A stretch of 64,000 bases of DNA from Epiperipatus broadwayi (lineage: Eukaryota; Onychophora; Udeonychophora; Euonychophora; Peripatidae): NCBI GenBank assembly GCA_028023455.1, contig JAQFVV010006245.1, forward strand, positions 6,565,276 to 6,629,275. The letters run 5' to 3'. The position numbers were made by a program, and so were the translations under genes. Shown piece by piece: positions 22,832-33,399 of the stretch. Below the pieces are notes generated by a model, which made no database searches, had not been told where the DNA came from, and saw nothing but the letters and a program-made list of their open reading frames with translations. Numbering within the stretch: the stretch's first letter is position 1; each line of letters opens with the position of its first letter.

Positions 22832-25800
22832 GTAATTCTAAATCTGAGATTTATAACAATCTAACAACAGCAGCATATTTTGCTAAGCCATCCCAATCTG
22901 CTTCTGAAGAGAACTACAGTTTAGTAAAGAATCTTAAAGATTGTTAAAAAAGTTTCTTTATCAAGTTCAATCTAATGAAAATGATTTAAAATGCAATTAT
23001 ATTTCAAATAAAATTAAAAATTGTATTAAACCTTTTATTCAAAACTGCATTATTCAAGATATTCCTCTACAAAATTTGCATGTAACAAATTACATTCTAT
23101 AGATTAGTTCATTGAATTCCTTATTCATAAGTGTAAACAAATTTTCTAATAGAAAAAAACTTGTCAATTTTATTTCTTTGAACTTGACATACATGAAATA
23201 TAATTTATCCAATTTTCCCTGATGAGCCAAAAAGCAGTCTTATAATAGCTGTATTCAATACCTGTAAATAAATTTCAATTAATAAATATTCCATTAATTA
23301 GTCTTTGCATGCAATAATCCTAAAATAAAAAAGTAATCATGAGAGAAAGTCAAAAAAAATATCCAAAATTCACATTTCAAGTTAATCAGTGTGAATTTGC
23401 TGAAACTGTTCATTACTCAACTAATCTCTTATAGTAAAAGAATAGGAAAGAGAAAAATATCTGCACAAATAAATATTTCAATTAATTAATTTATTAATGA
23501 ACTGTCTGTACAAAATTGCTATAATAATAGTAAAAAAAAAAAGATAATGAAGAATTAGTTATCAATTCATACTATTTGCTTTCACACTCAATACTATAAA
23601 AAAAAATTAAATGTAATTAAAATTATGCTAGATTTATAGTGTTAACATTTTTGCAAGATAATTATGAATTATTCACTTGTAGTATATAAATATAAAAATG
23701 TTTAAATGGATATAGAGCTTTTGAATATATGTATAATCTCTTGTCTCTAACTATTTGATGATTGTATATATCTGTATATATACAATCAAAAACAAAGCAC
23801 CTAAAGTAAATAATCTTCTGTATGCACTAACACAGTGTTAAAACTGCAACAAACAAATTTTAATTTTGTATAACATTATGCCATCAAATATTAAAAATTA
23901 AGGAACGTAGATTGCTAATATCTAGACTTCAATGATTAATTTCATTTTAGCAATTATCCAAAACCAATCATGACATTACTTAACGATTGTTAAAAAAAAT
24001 CATGACATTACTTACAATTTTACAATATTGAGTGAAGTTTTATTTGCTGGATAGATTTTATTGTAAAAACGATACAAAGAAATCATTCCATATCAAGTGA
24101 TTCCATCACCAAATTGACTATCATATTTTTTTTTTTCAAATTTAATTTACTAAATGTACCATCAGAAATAATTAAAAAAAATCTATTTTTATTTGATGTG
24201 GTTTGGACTTTACAGCTGTTTTGGATCTCCAGAAAATTGCTATTTTGTGTTTATAAGCAATTACATAAGGAATTATTCAAGTAAGAATAGAAAGCTACAA
24301 AAACTATTAAAATATAGCTTATTTTATAACCTTTCATATTGTATTGGTAACTTTGAGGGACATGCTTTAAATATGACTAAACAATGTAAATTTCATAGAG
24401 TCATATATAAAGTAGATAATAATGGAGATAATTGAACCTAAAATAGTTATATTTCCTAATCATCTCTCTAAAATCAACATTAGAGATTTGAAAGTTTTAC
24501 CACTCATCAATAAGTGAATTTAAATAAAAAGGCATGCATTTTCAGCCTTTACAGGGCACCATGCTGAATTGCCCAATTTCAAACACTATAATCTCATAAT
24601 TCACGAGAGCATGCAATCTTAGCATTCATAGAAAAAAAAAGTTGTGTGAGATACTACTTTTTTTTTTTTGTGGAGATGGGAGGTGTTTAGAAAGAAAGCT
24701 TTCTTGTTTTAGAACAACTTTAATGTCCTTAATCTGAAGAACTTTTGGACCATTTTAACCAGCAAATAACTCTGTGGAATAGCATTATAAAAGTAAGCTG
24801 ATTAGAATGATAAACCCAACTTAGAAATTATCAATAAGATAGGAAACTATATAACAGCTGAAAATCTCATTATCACATAGTAAAAATCTAATTTGTGCAC
24901 CAGTCAAACCTCAAATGATGTAATCTCCTGCAAATTCCAATTTTAAAAGTGTCTCCTTTTTACCTGCATTAACTATTGTGGCTAAATAATTATTATTATC
25001 TGTCATATTTCATATAACTACTTTTGCCTATACATGAATGTGTAATTCAGAGGATAATTCAACAAAATAAATCTAATAAAGCCTTAAACCTTAAAACTGT
25101 CTTATGGATCAAGTTTAAAAAAGGTTCGAACCTATAATTTAATAAAGTGTTAAATTAGAATCTGATTTTATAGTATAATAAAATTTAAATTAAAAGGCCT
25201 TTAATAAAAGAAATAATAATAACATTGATAGCAAATATTAAAGTTAATATTAATATGCAGACAATTTTTTTTTTCTTTATGAATGCTAAAGCAAATATAA
25301 TTTAAAATTGATTTCTTGTTCAATTAATAATCAATAATTTTTTTATAACTTTGATATATATCTATTTATTGATTAATTGTTATTTTTCCAATCTTCATTT
25401 ATGTTATTATTATATAATTATTTTAAATTGGATGTAAGCATATCAGAAATCACAAGTTAAATATAATCTAATCAAATCATTTTTTTTATACATAAATATC
25501 ATACAAGGTGTGTAAATATTGTAAATAAATTTTGTTTTATTATATTATTATTTTCAGTATCTATTTTCTCTCTCATTCCAAACCTAATTAAATATAACTG
25601 CATATACACCCCCCACCCCGTGACACATTGTCATGTTTTCTTTTGAGCTACTAGTAGGTAAATGAAAGAGCTAACATCTAAAAAGCTAGGGGAGATTTGA
25701 ATCTGATTTTCATTTAAGAAATATGGCCTTAATCATAATAAATAGCATCTATAGTGGCAAGAGATAGATCTTCTTTGTACTTTGGGATGTTTGATGAAAA

Positions 25801-26470
25801 TGGTTAGAAAATATGGCTGGATTCTCAGTATGACCATCATTAGTTAGGATATTAACCCCCCAAGTTAATTCCTCTTACATTCTGGTAAAGAAATATATAT
25901 GTTTGAAAACAGAAACAAAACTGTAGTCCTGTTTCATTTGGTGCTTAAACATGAGACTTAAATATATTTATCTACCACTCTCTAGATATGAGATAAGCTA
26001 ATTTCCTTCGGAAAACTAAATGTGCCATGAATAACAAAATTTATCCTGAGATAACAGTATTTTGTTTGGTACCCAATGTGTTAGGTAATTTGTGATAACC
26101 ATATCATTTGATGCCAAAATGTGTGTGTCCAATACATATGTAATAGAATACTAATAATTAGGGTTTAGTTAATGGAATGAGAGAAGTTTGGCACTAGTAA
26201 ATGAAATAAAAAAACATATTGCTAGATGTTGAGAAAATAAAAGATTGAATGGATAGATAATTGACAAGTTAATTAAGTAAGCTAGTGGTGAAGGCAGAGA
26301 TACTATGTTGGAGGATGCTACATAATAATGGTGTAGACTAGTATACTAATTTTTTGTGAGAAATTTGAATAAAATATAGTTTTGAATTCTAATTTTATGC
26401 AATAGAATAAAGATAAATAAGTAAAATATTCTGTGCATTTAGATAATCAATGAAGTTTTTTAAATAATAG
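22832..26470. other. AT-rich intronic stretch without recognised features
   Basis: A short tandem echo of ATCATGACATTACTTA occurs near 23970 and 24000. The plus-strand frame 24193-24435 is open for 80 codons but shows no domain. Otherwise nothing is supported. Confidence 0.45.
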
Positions 26471-26479
26471 TAAAAGATA

Positions 26480-27580
26480 AGATAAAACAAATATAGTTCT
26501 CTATAATTCAATGATTACAAGATCAAAATGAAAGGAAATGAAAACAGATTTAAATACTGAGAAACTGGTCATGCAAGAAGTGAACCAACTAATGGAGTTG
26601 TAGCCTGAAAATAGAGGAGAGTTAGGATTTACAAATGCTGTATAATTTGATCTTGGAAAACACAGAAAATAAAACAATATATGCAGGAAAGTAAACAAAA
26701 CATGAGACAAGATATGCAGGAATACCCGCAGAAATATATAGTAGAATTAAGAGAAATGGTGAAAAAAACCAACAGGGTGATGATAATGAGGTTAAATGAA
26801 GAGAGAGAAGAGATAAAAGTAAAGAATCAAAATATGATAGAATCTGTATGTAAAGTTTGGAGAAGTTTGAATAAATTGAAAAAGAAACAAGATGAGCAAA
26901 AAGGAAAGATAGAACTCCAAATAGGAGAGAATAATAAAGAAAATAGCAACAATACAGCTGATATCATAGAAACTATAGATGAAGTAACAATAAGGATGAA
27001 GGATTTAAAAAAGAATGTCGAAGATAAAAAATGTATAATGAAAAAATAGTAAAAGCTTATTGTTCAAAAAACAAAGAGTTTAAAGCAATTGTAATACACT
27101 GACTAAAACAAAATAGAAGCAATACAGAAGAAAATGCCCAAAAAGGCTAGTTATTGTAAAATTAATAGGTAATGAATCTTCAAACCCCAATATTGAGGTT
27201 CCTAGTGAAATTCATCAGAATTTATATAAATTTTTAAAAATATTTATAGGCCACATTAGTGAATCACTTGTATAGCCATTAAACATTTAGAATCATACTG
27301 TAATCTTAACTTACTGTTGGATGAGAGTAAGTCGGTTATAATTTGCAGCAACTTACAAGATGATGTTCATGTTTGACAGCATTTATTATTTGATATAAAT
27401 AATATATTTCAAAATCATAAAAAAGTTTTAATAATCAGCTTCTTTATAGAATACTAAGAGATAGATAAAAAAATTTGAGGACATTCCAAATGAGAATACG
27501 TAGACCAGAAAATAAATAACTGAAGAGAGAAAGGCCTAATACCTACATGGGAAATAAGTAAAACCAACACTCAGTGATGG
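26480..27580 (+). pseudogene. Coiled-coil ORF, possible gag-like retroelement remnant
   Basis: The longest frame (26681-27049, 122 aa) is rich in K, E, Q and N with heptad-like spacing: MQESKQNMRQDMQEYPQKYI, then VELREMVKKTNRV, then LNKLKKKQDEQKGKIEL. It predicts a long coiled coil and no hydrophobic segment. Sequence before (ETGHARSEPTNG-like words in other frames) and after (to about 27550, TWEISK) continues in broken frames, so it looks like a decayed longer gene. Such KE-rich coiled coils occur at the N-terminus of some invertebrate LTR-retrotransposon Gag proteins, but no zinc knuckle, protease or LTR is visible. A host-derived pseudogene is equally possible. Confidence 0.4.
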
Positions 27581-27654
27581 CCCAGGATTTAGTGATTTTA
27601 GGAGGAATATACATACTTTTGGAATGAATAATAAAAATTATTTTTTTGTTATGG

Positions 27655-28560
27655 TTATTAATAAAGCATTATTTGTAATCAAAAGGCAATTAAACCCTAT
27701 ACTCATGCATGGTAATGTTGTTTTAATATCTCAACATTGTTTTGTTGAGTAAGAGGGGTTCTCTCAAACCAAAGCACAAGATAGAGACTGAAAAGATAAA
27801 AGCAGCCTTATCTTTGTACCTACATTCGCTTATATAGGCTTATCTAAAGCATCTTTGAATGAGAGCATGAAGATATTCCAATAATCACTTTACTTCCATT
27901 CAATTTATTCTATCTATTAACACTTGTGAAATCTTGCGATTTACTGCCTGTTAATATTAAAAAATATTAGAAACTATATAACACTATTTAATTTACTAAC
28001 GCAGTATTTGTATATAATTGGACAAATGCGCTGTAATGTTGTTTTAATATTTCAATGTCATTTTATTGAGAACGAAGGGTACTCCTCAACCGAAGCACGA
28101 TAACGACTTTGAAATGATAAAGTAGTCGTGTATAAGGTGTAATTCCTTTCTGTTTAAAATTACATAAGAATACTATTGTATTAAATTAAATAAAGAGATA
28201 CATAGTTTCTCATATTTCATAATATTAACAGGCAGTAAATCAGAAGATTTTGTGGGTGTTAATAGATAAAAATAAAGAGAATGAATGTAAAGTGATTAAT
28301 AGGACACCTTCATGCTCTCACTGCAAGATGCTCTAAATTGGCTATATAAATAAATTTAGGTACAAAGATAAGACGGCTGCTCTTATTCTTTCAAAGTCTC
28401 ATTTTGTGCTTTGGTTTGAGAATACTCTTTATCCTCAACAAACAACAGTGAGGTATTAAAACAACATTACAGAGCATGAATAAAAGGTGTAATTCCCTTT
28501 TGATTAAAATTACATACAAATACTGCATTAGTAAATTAAATAGAGTTACAGTAGTATAGT
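27655..28560. mobile_element. Foldback element with three copies of one unit (two direct, one inverted)
   Basis: The unit contains GTAATGTTGTTTTAATAT, then TTGTTGAG, CAAACCAAAGCAC and TTATCTTTGTACC. It occurs on the plus strand at about 27655-27960, again in shortened form at about 27985-28135, and inverted at about 28140-28560. The inverted arms (about 300 bases) are collinear from CTATTTAATTTACTAA to the AACAGGCAGTAAAT block. There is no ORF and no hammerhead core. The array is adjacent to the hammerhead array starting at 28616 and shares its direct-plus-inverted layout. Confidence 0.7.
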
Positions 28561-28779
28561 ATTATTATAAATTTATTATATTTTGAAAGGAGAAGGCAGT
28601 CTTCTGTTTAGAGAGTTTTAAACCATTAAGCATCACATGATCACTATCTCTTATACTAGCACATAATTGTTTATAAACAAGGCAAACTCTCCATACAGTA
28701 GTGTCACTCTGTGCCAACCAGAGTAATCAATGGATGCCAGAAGACTTGTGCATAAAATCCCTATCTAATGCCTACTCAT

Positions 28780-28838
28780 CCAATATTCCCAGACTAGTTT
28801 CTGGCTTGTGGCCTTCGTCAGTGAGGAGCTTTGGATCT
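28780..28838 (-). ncRNA. Type I hammerhead ribozyme motif, sense to FCHO
   Basis: On the minus strand: ATCCAA, AGC, TCCTCA, CTGACGA, AGGCCACAAGCCA, GAAAC, TAGTC, TGGGAA, TATTGGAT. The outer stem I (ATCCAA/TTGGAT) pairs fully. The inner stem I (TCCTCA/TGGGAA) has one mismatch. Stem II is GGC/GCC with loop CACAA. The core is intact, so weak activity is possible. It would lie in the FCHO primary transcript. Confidence 0.65.
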
Positions 28839-29734
28839 GAGAGCACTGCATCTAGATCTTAGGATCTAATGCAACCCTCTAGCAACCACCTTTTATCTCT
28901 ACTTAACTATAAAACTATGAGAATAAAATTGAAAACACAAAAATATTTTCAATCTAAGCTTAATAGCTTATATAGTCATATGGGTCTGAACTCAGTTCAG
29001 CACCCATCCATTTTGGTGTCTTTGACTCTTTAACAACCATAGCCACCACTATCCTATTAGGCAGGATTCATGTTAAACCATTAAGCATTACATGATCACT
29101 ATCTCTTATACTAGCACATAATTGTTTATTATAAACAAGACAAATTCTCCATACAGTAGTGCCACCCTGTGCCAACCAGAGTCCTATTAGGCAGGATTCG
29201 TGTTAAACCCATTAAGCATTACGTGATCACTATCTCTTATACTAGCACATAATTCTTTATAAACAAGGCAAACTCTCCATACAGTAGTGCACCCTGTGCC
29301 AACCAAAATAATCAGAAACTAGTCTGGGGATATTGGATGAATAGGCATTAGATAGGGATTTTATGCACAAGCCTTCTGGCATCCATTGATTACTCTGGTT
29401 GGCACAGAGTGGAACTACTGTATGGAGAGTTTGCTTGTTTATAAACAATTATGTGCTAGTATAAGAGATAGTGATCATGTGATGCTTAATGGTTTAACAC
29501 CAATCCTGCCTAATAGAATAGTGGTGGCTATGGTTGTTAAAGAGCCAATGACACCAAAATGTATGAGTGCTGAACTGAGTTTCAGACCCATATGACTATA
29601 TAAGCTATTGAGCTTAGATTGAAAATATTTTTGTGTTTTCAATTTCATTCTCATAGTTTTATAGTTAAGTAGAGATAAAAGGTGGTTGCTGAAGGGTTGC
29701 ATTAGATCCTAAGATCTAGATACAGTGCTCTCAG

Positions 29735-29797
29735 ATCCAAAGCTCCTCACTGACGAAGGTCACAAGCCAGAAACTAGTTTGGGGATGGATATTGGAT
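29735..29797 (+). ncRNA. Type I hammerhead ribozyme (unit junction 1)
   Basis: Stem I outer ATCCAA pairs with TTGGAT and inner TCCTCA pairs with TGGGGA. The core is CTGACGA, stem II is GGT/GCC with loop CACAA, then GAAAC, UA loop, GTT as cleavable triplet. Relative to the next copy, C to T in stem II changes a C-G pair to U-G and so keeps pairing. A 4-base insertion (TGGA) lies in the stem I internal loop. Predicted cleavage follows 29778. Confidence 0.72.
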
Positions 29798-30193
29798 GAG
29801 TAGGCATTAGATAGGGATTTTATGCACAAGCCTTCTGGCATCCATTGACTACTCTGGTTGGCACAGGATGGTATTATTATATGGAGAGTTTGCCTTGTTT
29901 TTAAACAATTACGTGCCAGTATAAGAGATAGTAATCATGTGATGCTTAATGGTTTAACACCAATCCTGCCTAATAGGATAGTGGTGGCTATGGTTGTTAA
30001 AGAGCCAAAGACACCAAATGTATGGATGCTGAACTGAGTTCAGACCCATATGACTATATAAGCTATTGAGCTTAGATCTGAAAATATTTTTGTGTTTTCA
30101 ATTTCATTCTCATAGTTTTATAGTTAAGTAGAGATAAAAGGTGGTTGCTGGAGGGTTGCATTAGATCCTAAGATCTAGGTTCAGTGCTCTCAG

Positions 30194-30254
30194 ATCCAAA
30201 GCTCCTCACTGACGAAGGCCACAAGCCAGAAACTAGTCTGGGGGGATATTGGAT
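30194..30254 (+). ncRNA. Type I hammerhead ribozyme (unit junction 2), best-conserved copy
   Basis: All catalytic positions are present: C3-A9 as CTGACGA, GAAA, U16.1 and C17 in TAGTC. Stem II is GGC/GCC with loop CACAA, above a non-canonical A-A pair next to the core. Inner stem I is TCCTCA/TGGGGG with two G-U pairs, and outer stem I is ATCCAA/TTGGAT, separated by an internal loop. Stem III is minimal (A-U, C-G), and its sequence ACUAGU is self-complementary. Predicted cleavage follows 30238. Confidence 0.75.
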
Positions 30255-30363
30255 GAGTAGACATTAGATGGGGATTTTATGCACAAGCCTTCTGGCATCC
30301 ATTGATTACTTTGGTTGGCACAGGGTGGCACTACTGTATGGAGAGTTTGTCTCGTTTAGAGAG

Positions 30364-32535
30364 CTTGTTTAGTTGTGTCTTCTAACTCGTGATGGGATAG
30401 GAATTCCGACATTGACTTGAGAGCTTGATGTTGTCACGGTACTTTATATTAGCTTTATCTCTAACATTATGCCAACCCATTTTTTTTTTATATATTATTA
30501 TTTATTTGCTCTAAATCAGAACAAGATATTTCATAGATCCGAATGTATAGCAAAAGTAGATTAACATGGAAGGATCTGAAAATCTAATCCATTAACCCCC
30601 CCCCGCCCACAATATAATTGAATTAAGCCCCCCAGAAATTTCATTTTTATTAAATAACACTATTTCTAATTTTGTTTTCTATGAATAATTAAATTAATTT
30701 TTTTTTAAATAAATCAAATAATTTTACAAATTATATTTATATATTATTCATTTAAATTAATATACAAATAAAAGATATTGCTTTTATATATAGATATTTA
30801 GCTTAAAATTTTTGCTAATTTATTTATATATATCTCAAAAGCAAAGTATGTTGATGAGATAATAAACAAATAGTATTTTCCATATTATTTGAAAAAATAA
30901 AAACTGAAATATATATGTCAGACTGGACATAATACTAGAATATGGACAAATAGTCTTGGACCTAAAAATCAGACAAACTGACCAATGTGGAGGAGAGAGA
31001 GGAGGAATAAAAAGAGAAAAAAGTGGGGAAAGAAAAATTAATGGGGGGAGGGGAGATATATATACACAGGTTGTTTCAGAATCAAAGCCTAGGCCAAAAT
31101 TCATATCTAACATAACTATTTAAACAAAAAAAAAAAAAAAATTAATAAAAATCAAAACACAAAAAAATCAAAAATATAAATATAAAAGTAATAAAAATTT
31201 AACTTATTTAACTTTTATATTGTACACATAAATTGTAAAAGCAGAAATGTTCTTTCTCTAAAAAAAACTATAATTATACAATTAAAGCATAAACAATCTT
31301 ACATTTGCTACTACTTAAATGTAAGTTTTCTACATATAAATGTAAAAAACGTAAATAAACTTTCCCTAGTGGAAACTGTAGTCAAACTTTCCATAATAAA
31401 ATCATTAAAAATCTTATGAATACAAGAAGCATAAATAATATTTCTTAATTTAAATAAATCAGGGATACAATCTCCATCAAAGTTTTGGAAATATTTTTGA
31501 ATACTGATTGCATACACACAAACATCAGGTTGAGCCATGAATCTGTATTGAAGATGTTCATCAATTACATAAAAACAATAAATCATTTTCACTATTAATT
31601 AAAATTTTCAAAGCAAATAATCACTATAAACTAAAATTTTTAAAACAGTTGTAATTATTGGTGTAGTGAAAATTACAATACAGAAATATTATTCATTATT
31701 GGATAATCTCTAGTGTAATGAATGAATAATAAAAATTATTAATTGCACCTATTATTTGGAATCAACAGGCAACATATTTTCACAAATTTCAGTCTATAAA
31801 TCTGCACTATAATATAAATATGAACAATAATCATGTATTGACTTGAGGAAAGATTCTGATTGTCAAATTTCACCCTTATTAAGTCATGCCACTTTCTGCT
31901 ATTATTGTATTGTTGTTGTTGTTTTTTTTATCAAAATTATGTCAATATTGTTGATCACTATTAATTTGTACTGGTTTTCATGAAACTACACATTATATTT
32001 TACAATTACATTCATGTAATTAATGTAATACAATATGCATATATGTAAACCATGTGAAGGAAACTAACTTTTCATACATGCACTATGCTTAGAGTTTAAC
32101 ATGGTCAATAGGTTTTGATTTATATAAAAGTATGCTCTAAGCATTGGTGATTCACCTATGCTTTTAAAACATTTATTGATGGGTGAGTGAAAGCAAACTA
32201 ATACCAATATCATATGCCTAAAAGATTGGTTTCCTCACATGAATTACATTCATTTCTAAATTAATTTATATTATTATTATTATTTTTTTTATAAATCTAT
32301 ATCAGTATTTGATTTTCAAAATTTTAATTTTATTAATTAATATCTTCAGCATAATTGATATATGTGCTTAATGTAAGCTTTCTATTCCTAACTTTATATG
32401 TAAATTTGAAAAGCGTAAAAAATCTTCCTTTAGGCGAAACTCTCGCTGAATTTTTAAGATAATAAAAAATCTTACAAAAGATACATTAAATCTTTTATTG
32501 AGAAAAATAAAATAAAAAATTGTAATAATCTTTAC
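30364..32535. other. FCHO intron, AT-rich
   Basis: Contains short C-runs (30597-30605) and A-runs, and open frames at 30835-31113 and 31311-31592 (minus) without recognisable domains. A polypyrimidine-rich ORF at 30.9 kb reflects a purine-rich plus strand. Nothing else is supported. Confidence 0.45.
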
Positions 32536-32610
32536 CCTTGAGTACACCAATTATTTGTTTGCTTAGCTAATTTCCCAAAGAGTTTTGAACAAGTTTCTTC
32601 AATATTGGAT
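32536..32610 (-). CDS. FCHO: FCHO, F-BAR domain exon (first of two found)
   Basis: This 75-base minus-strand exon has one leading base, 24 codons and two trailing bases (GG). It reads SNIEETCSKLFGKLAKQTNN then WCTQ, and the split codon joins the TFAPFW exon as Gly-Thr-Phe. It fits the second part of the first F-BAR helix of FCHO proteins (family pattern IEE-YS-S--KLAK-------LG). The acceptor is CTTTAATTTTAG directly above 32610 and the donor is GTAAAG at 32535-32530. Exon length, phases and order match vertebrate FCHO2 exon structure as I know it. The preceding exon, with the conserved FWG and MKHG motifs, was searched for above 32610 and not found; it may lie beyond 64 kb. On its own this exon would be too short to call. 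Its phase match to the downstream exon is the main support. Confidence 0.82.
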
Positions 32611-33399
32611 CTAAAATTAAAGAAAGAATTTTTTGTAGATATTATATTTAATAATTATTAAATGTTTTTTTATTTACAAATATTAATAACTGAACAGTAT
32701 TAGAAAAGTTAATATAATGTCTTCATAACTGATAAACTAAATTTAAAATACAATTTAACAAGATTGCATATATAAAACTTTGCATATATATATAAGTAAA
32801 TATTAGAAAAAAAAACCCCAAACAACTTAAATGTAGAATATTCAAAAAGCAAGTTTGATAAATATATTATGACAAACTATGAATCAGCTCAAAGAGATAG
32901 AAATAGACATAGGTTAGGATATTAAAGAGACATTGAATAAACATGCTAATAGTATTTCACATAGTAACAATTAATAAGCAAGAAAAGAGTAAAAAAAAAA
33001 TGCTTATTTAATTAAGTAGTGAGAAGTATACAAATGTGTATTTACAGCAATTAAAACAGCCCTTTATTTCAATAAATGAACAAGTCAAGGAAATGTTGAA
33101 GTAAATTATTGCAATGTACATTATAAAGGCAATTTAGATGAAAAATCAATGCTTATGATTGAGATAAGGAACACTTGTAAACATGAGTTTGGTTACTCCA
33201 AAAATGAAAATGCCAAATATATATTATAAAAAACATTAAATTGGCTAAGATAATAATAATTTATGGTGAGAATTTTTTAGAAAATATTTATTATAATAAA
33301 GTTTATTTTATTTAGATACATGCAATAATATGTGTAATATTAAAAAAGTAAAATTTACTTTGAAAAGATTAATTACTATACTAATTTTTGGGTACTTTT
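32611..33399. other. FCHO intron upstream of exon 32536-32610
   Basis: AT-rich with no recognised element. Confidence 0.5.

Larger units (their letters stand above)
28616..30353. mobile_element. Hammerhead-bearing retrozyme-like/PLE-like array, ~457-bp units
   Basis: Two plus-strand units follow one another, with cleavage sites at 29324, 29778 and 30238 (spacing 454 and 460 bases). They are preceded by inverted, partly duplicated unit sequence at 28632-29310. Each unit contains AAGCATCACATGATCAC-like, GCCTTCTGGCATCCATTGA and GTTGGCACAG blocks. The whole array is flanked by the exact 10-bp direct repeat GTTTAGAGAG (28606-28615 and 30354-30363), a candidate target duplication. No protein is encoded. 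Tandem ribozyme-bounded units are known in animal retrozymes and in Penelope-like elements, whose reverse transcriptases can mobilise them. Two decayed PLE loci exist in this window. The array lies in the FCHO intron. The plus-strand ribozymes are antisense to FCHO; the one at 28780-28838 is sense. Confidence 0.8.

Noticed and set aside
28632-30353. CRISPR-like array because of regular repeats
   Set aside because: Eukaryotic context, units of about 457 bp, inverted copies and no short repeat-spacer pattern.
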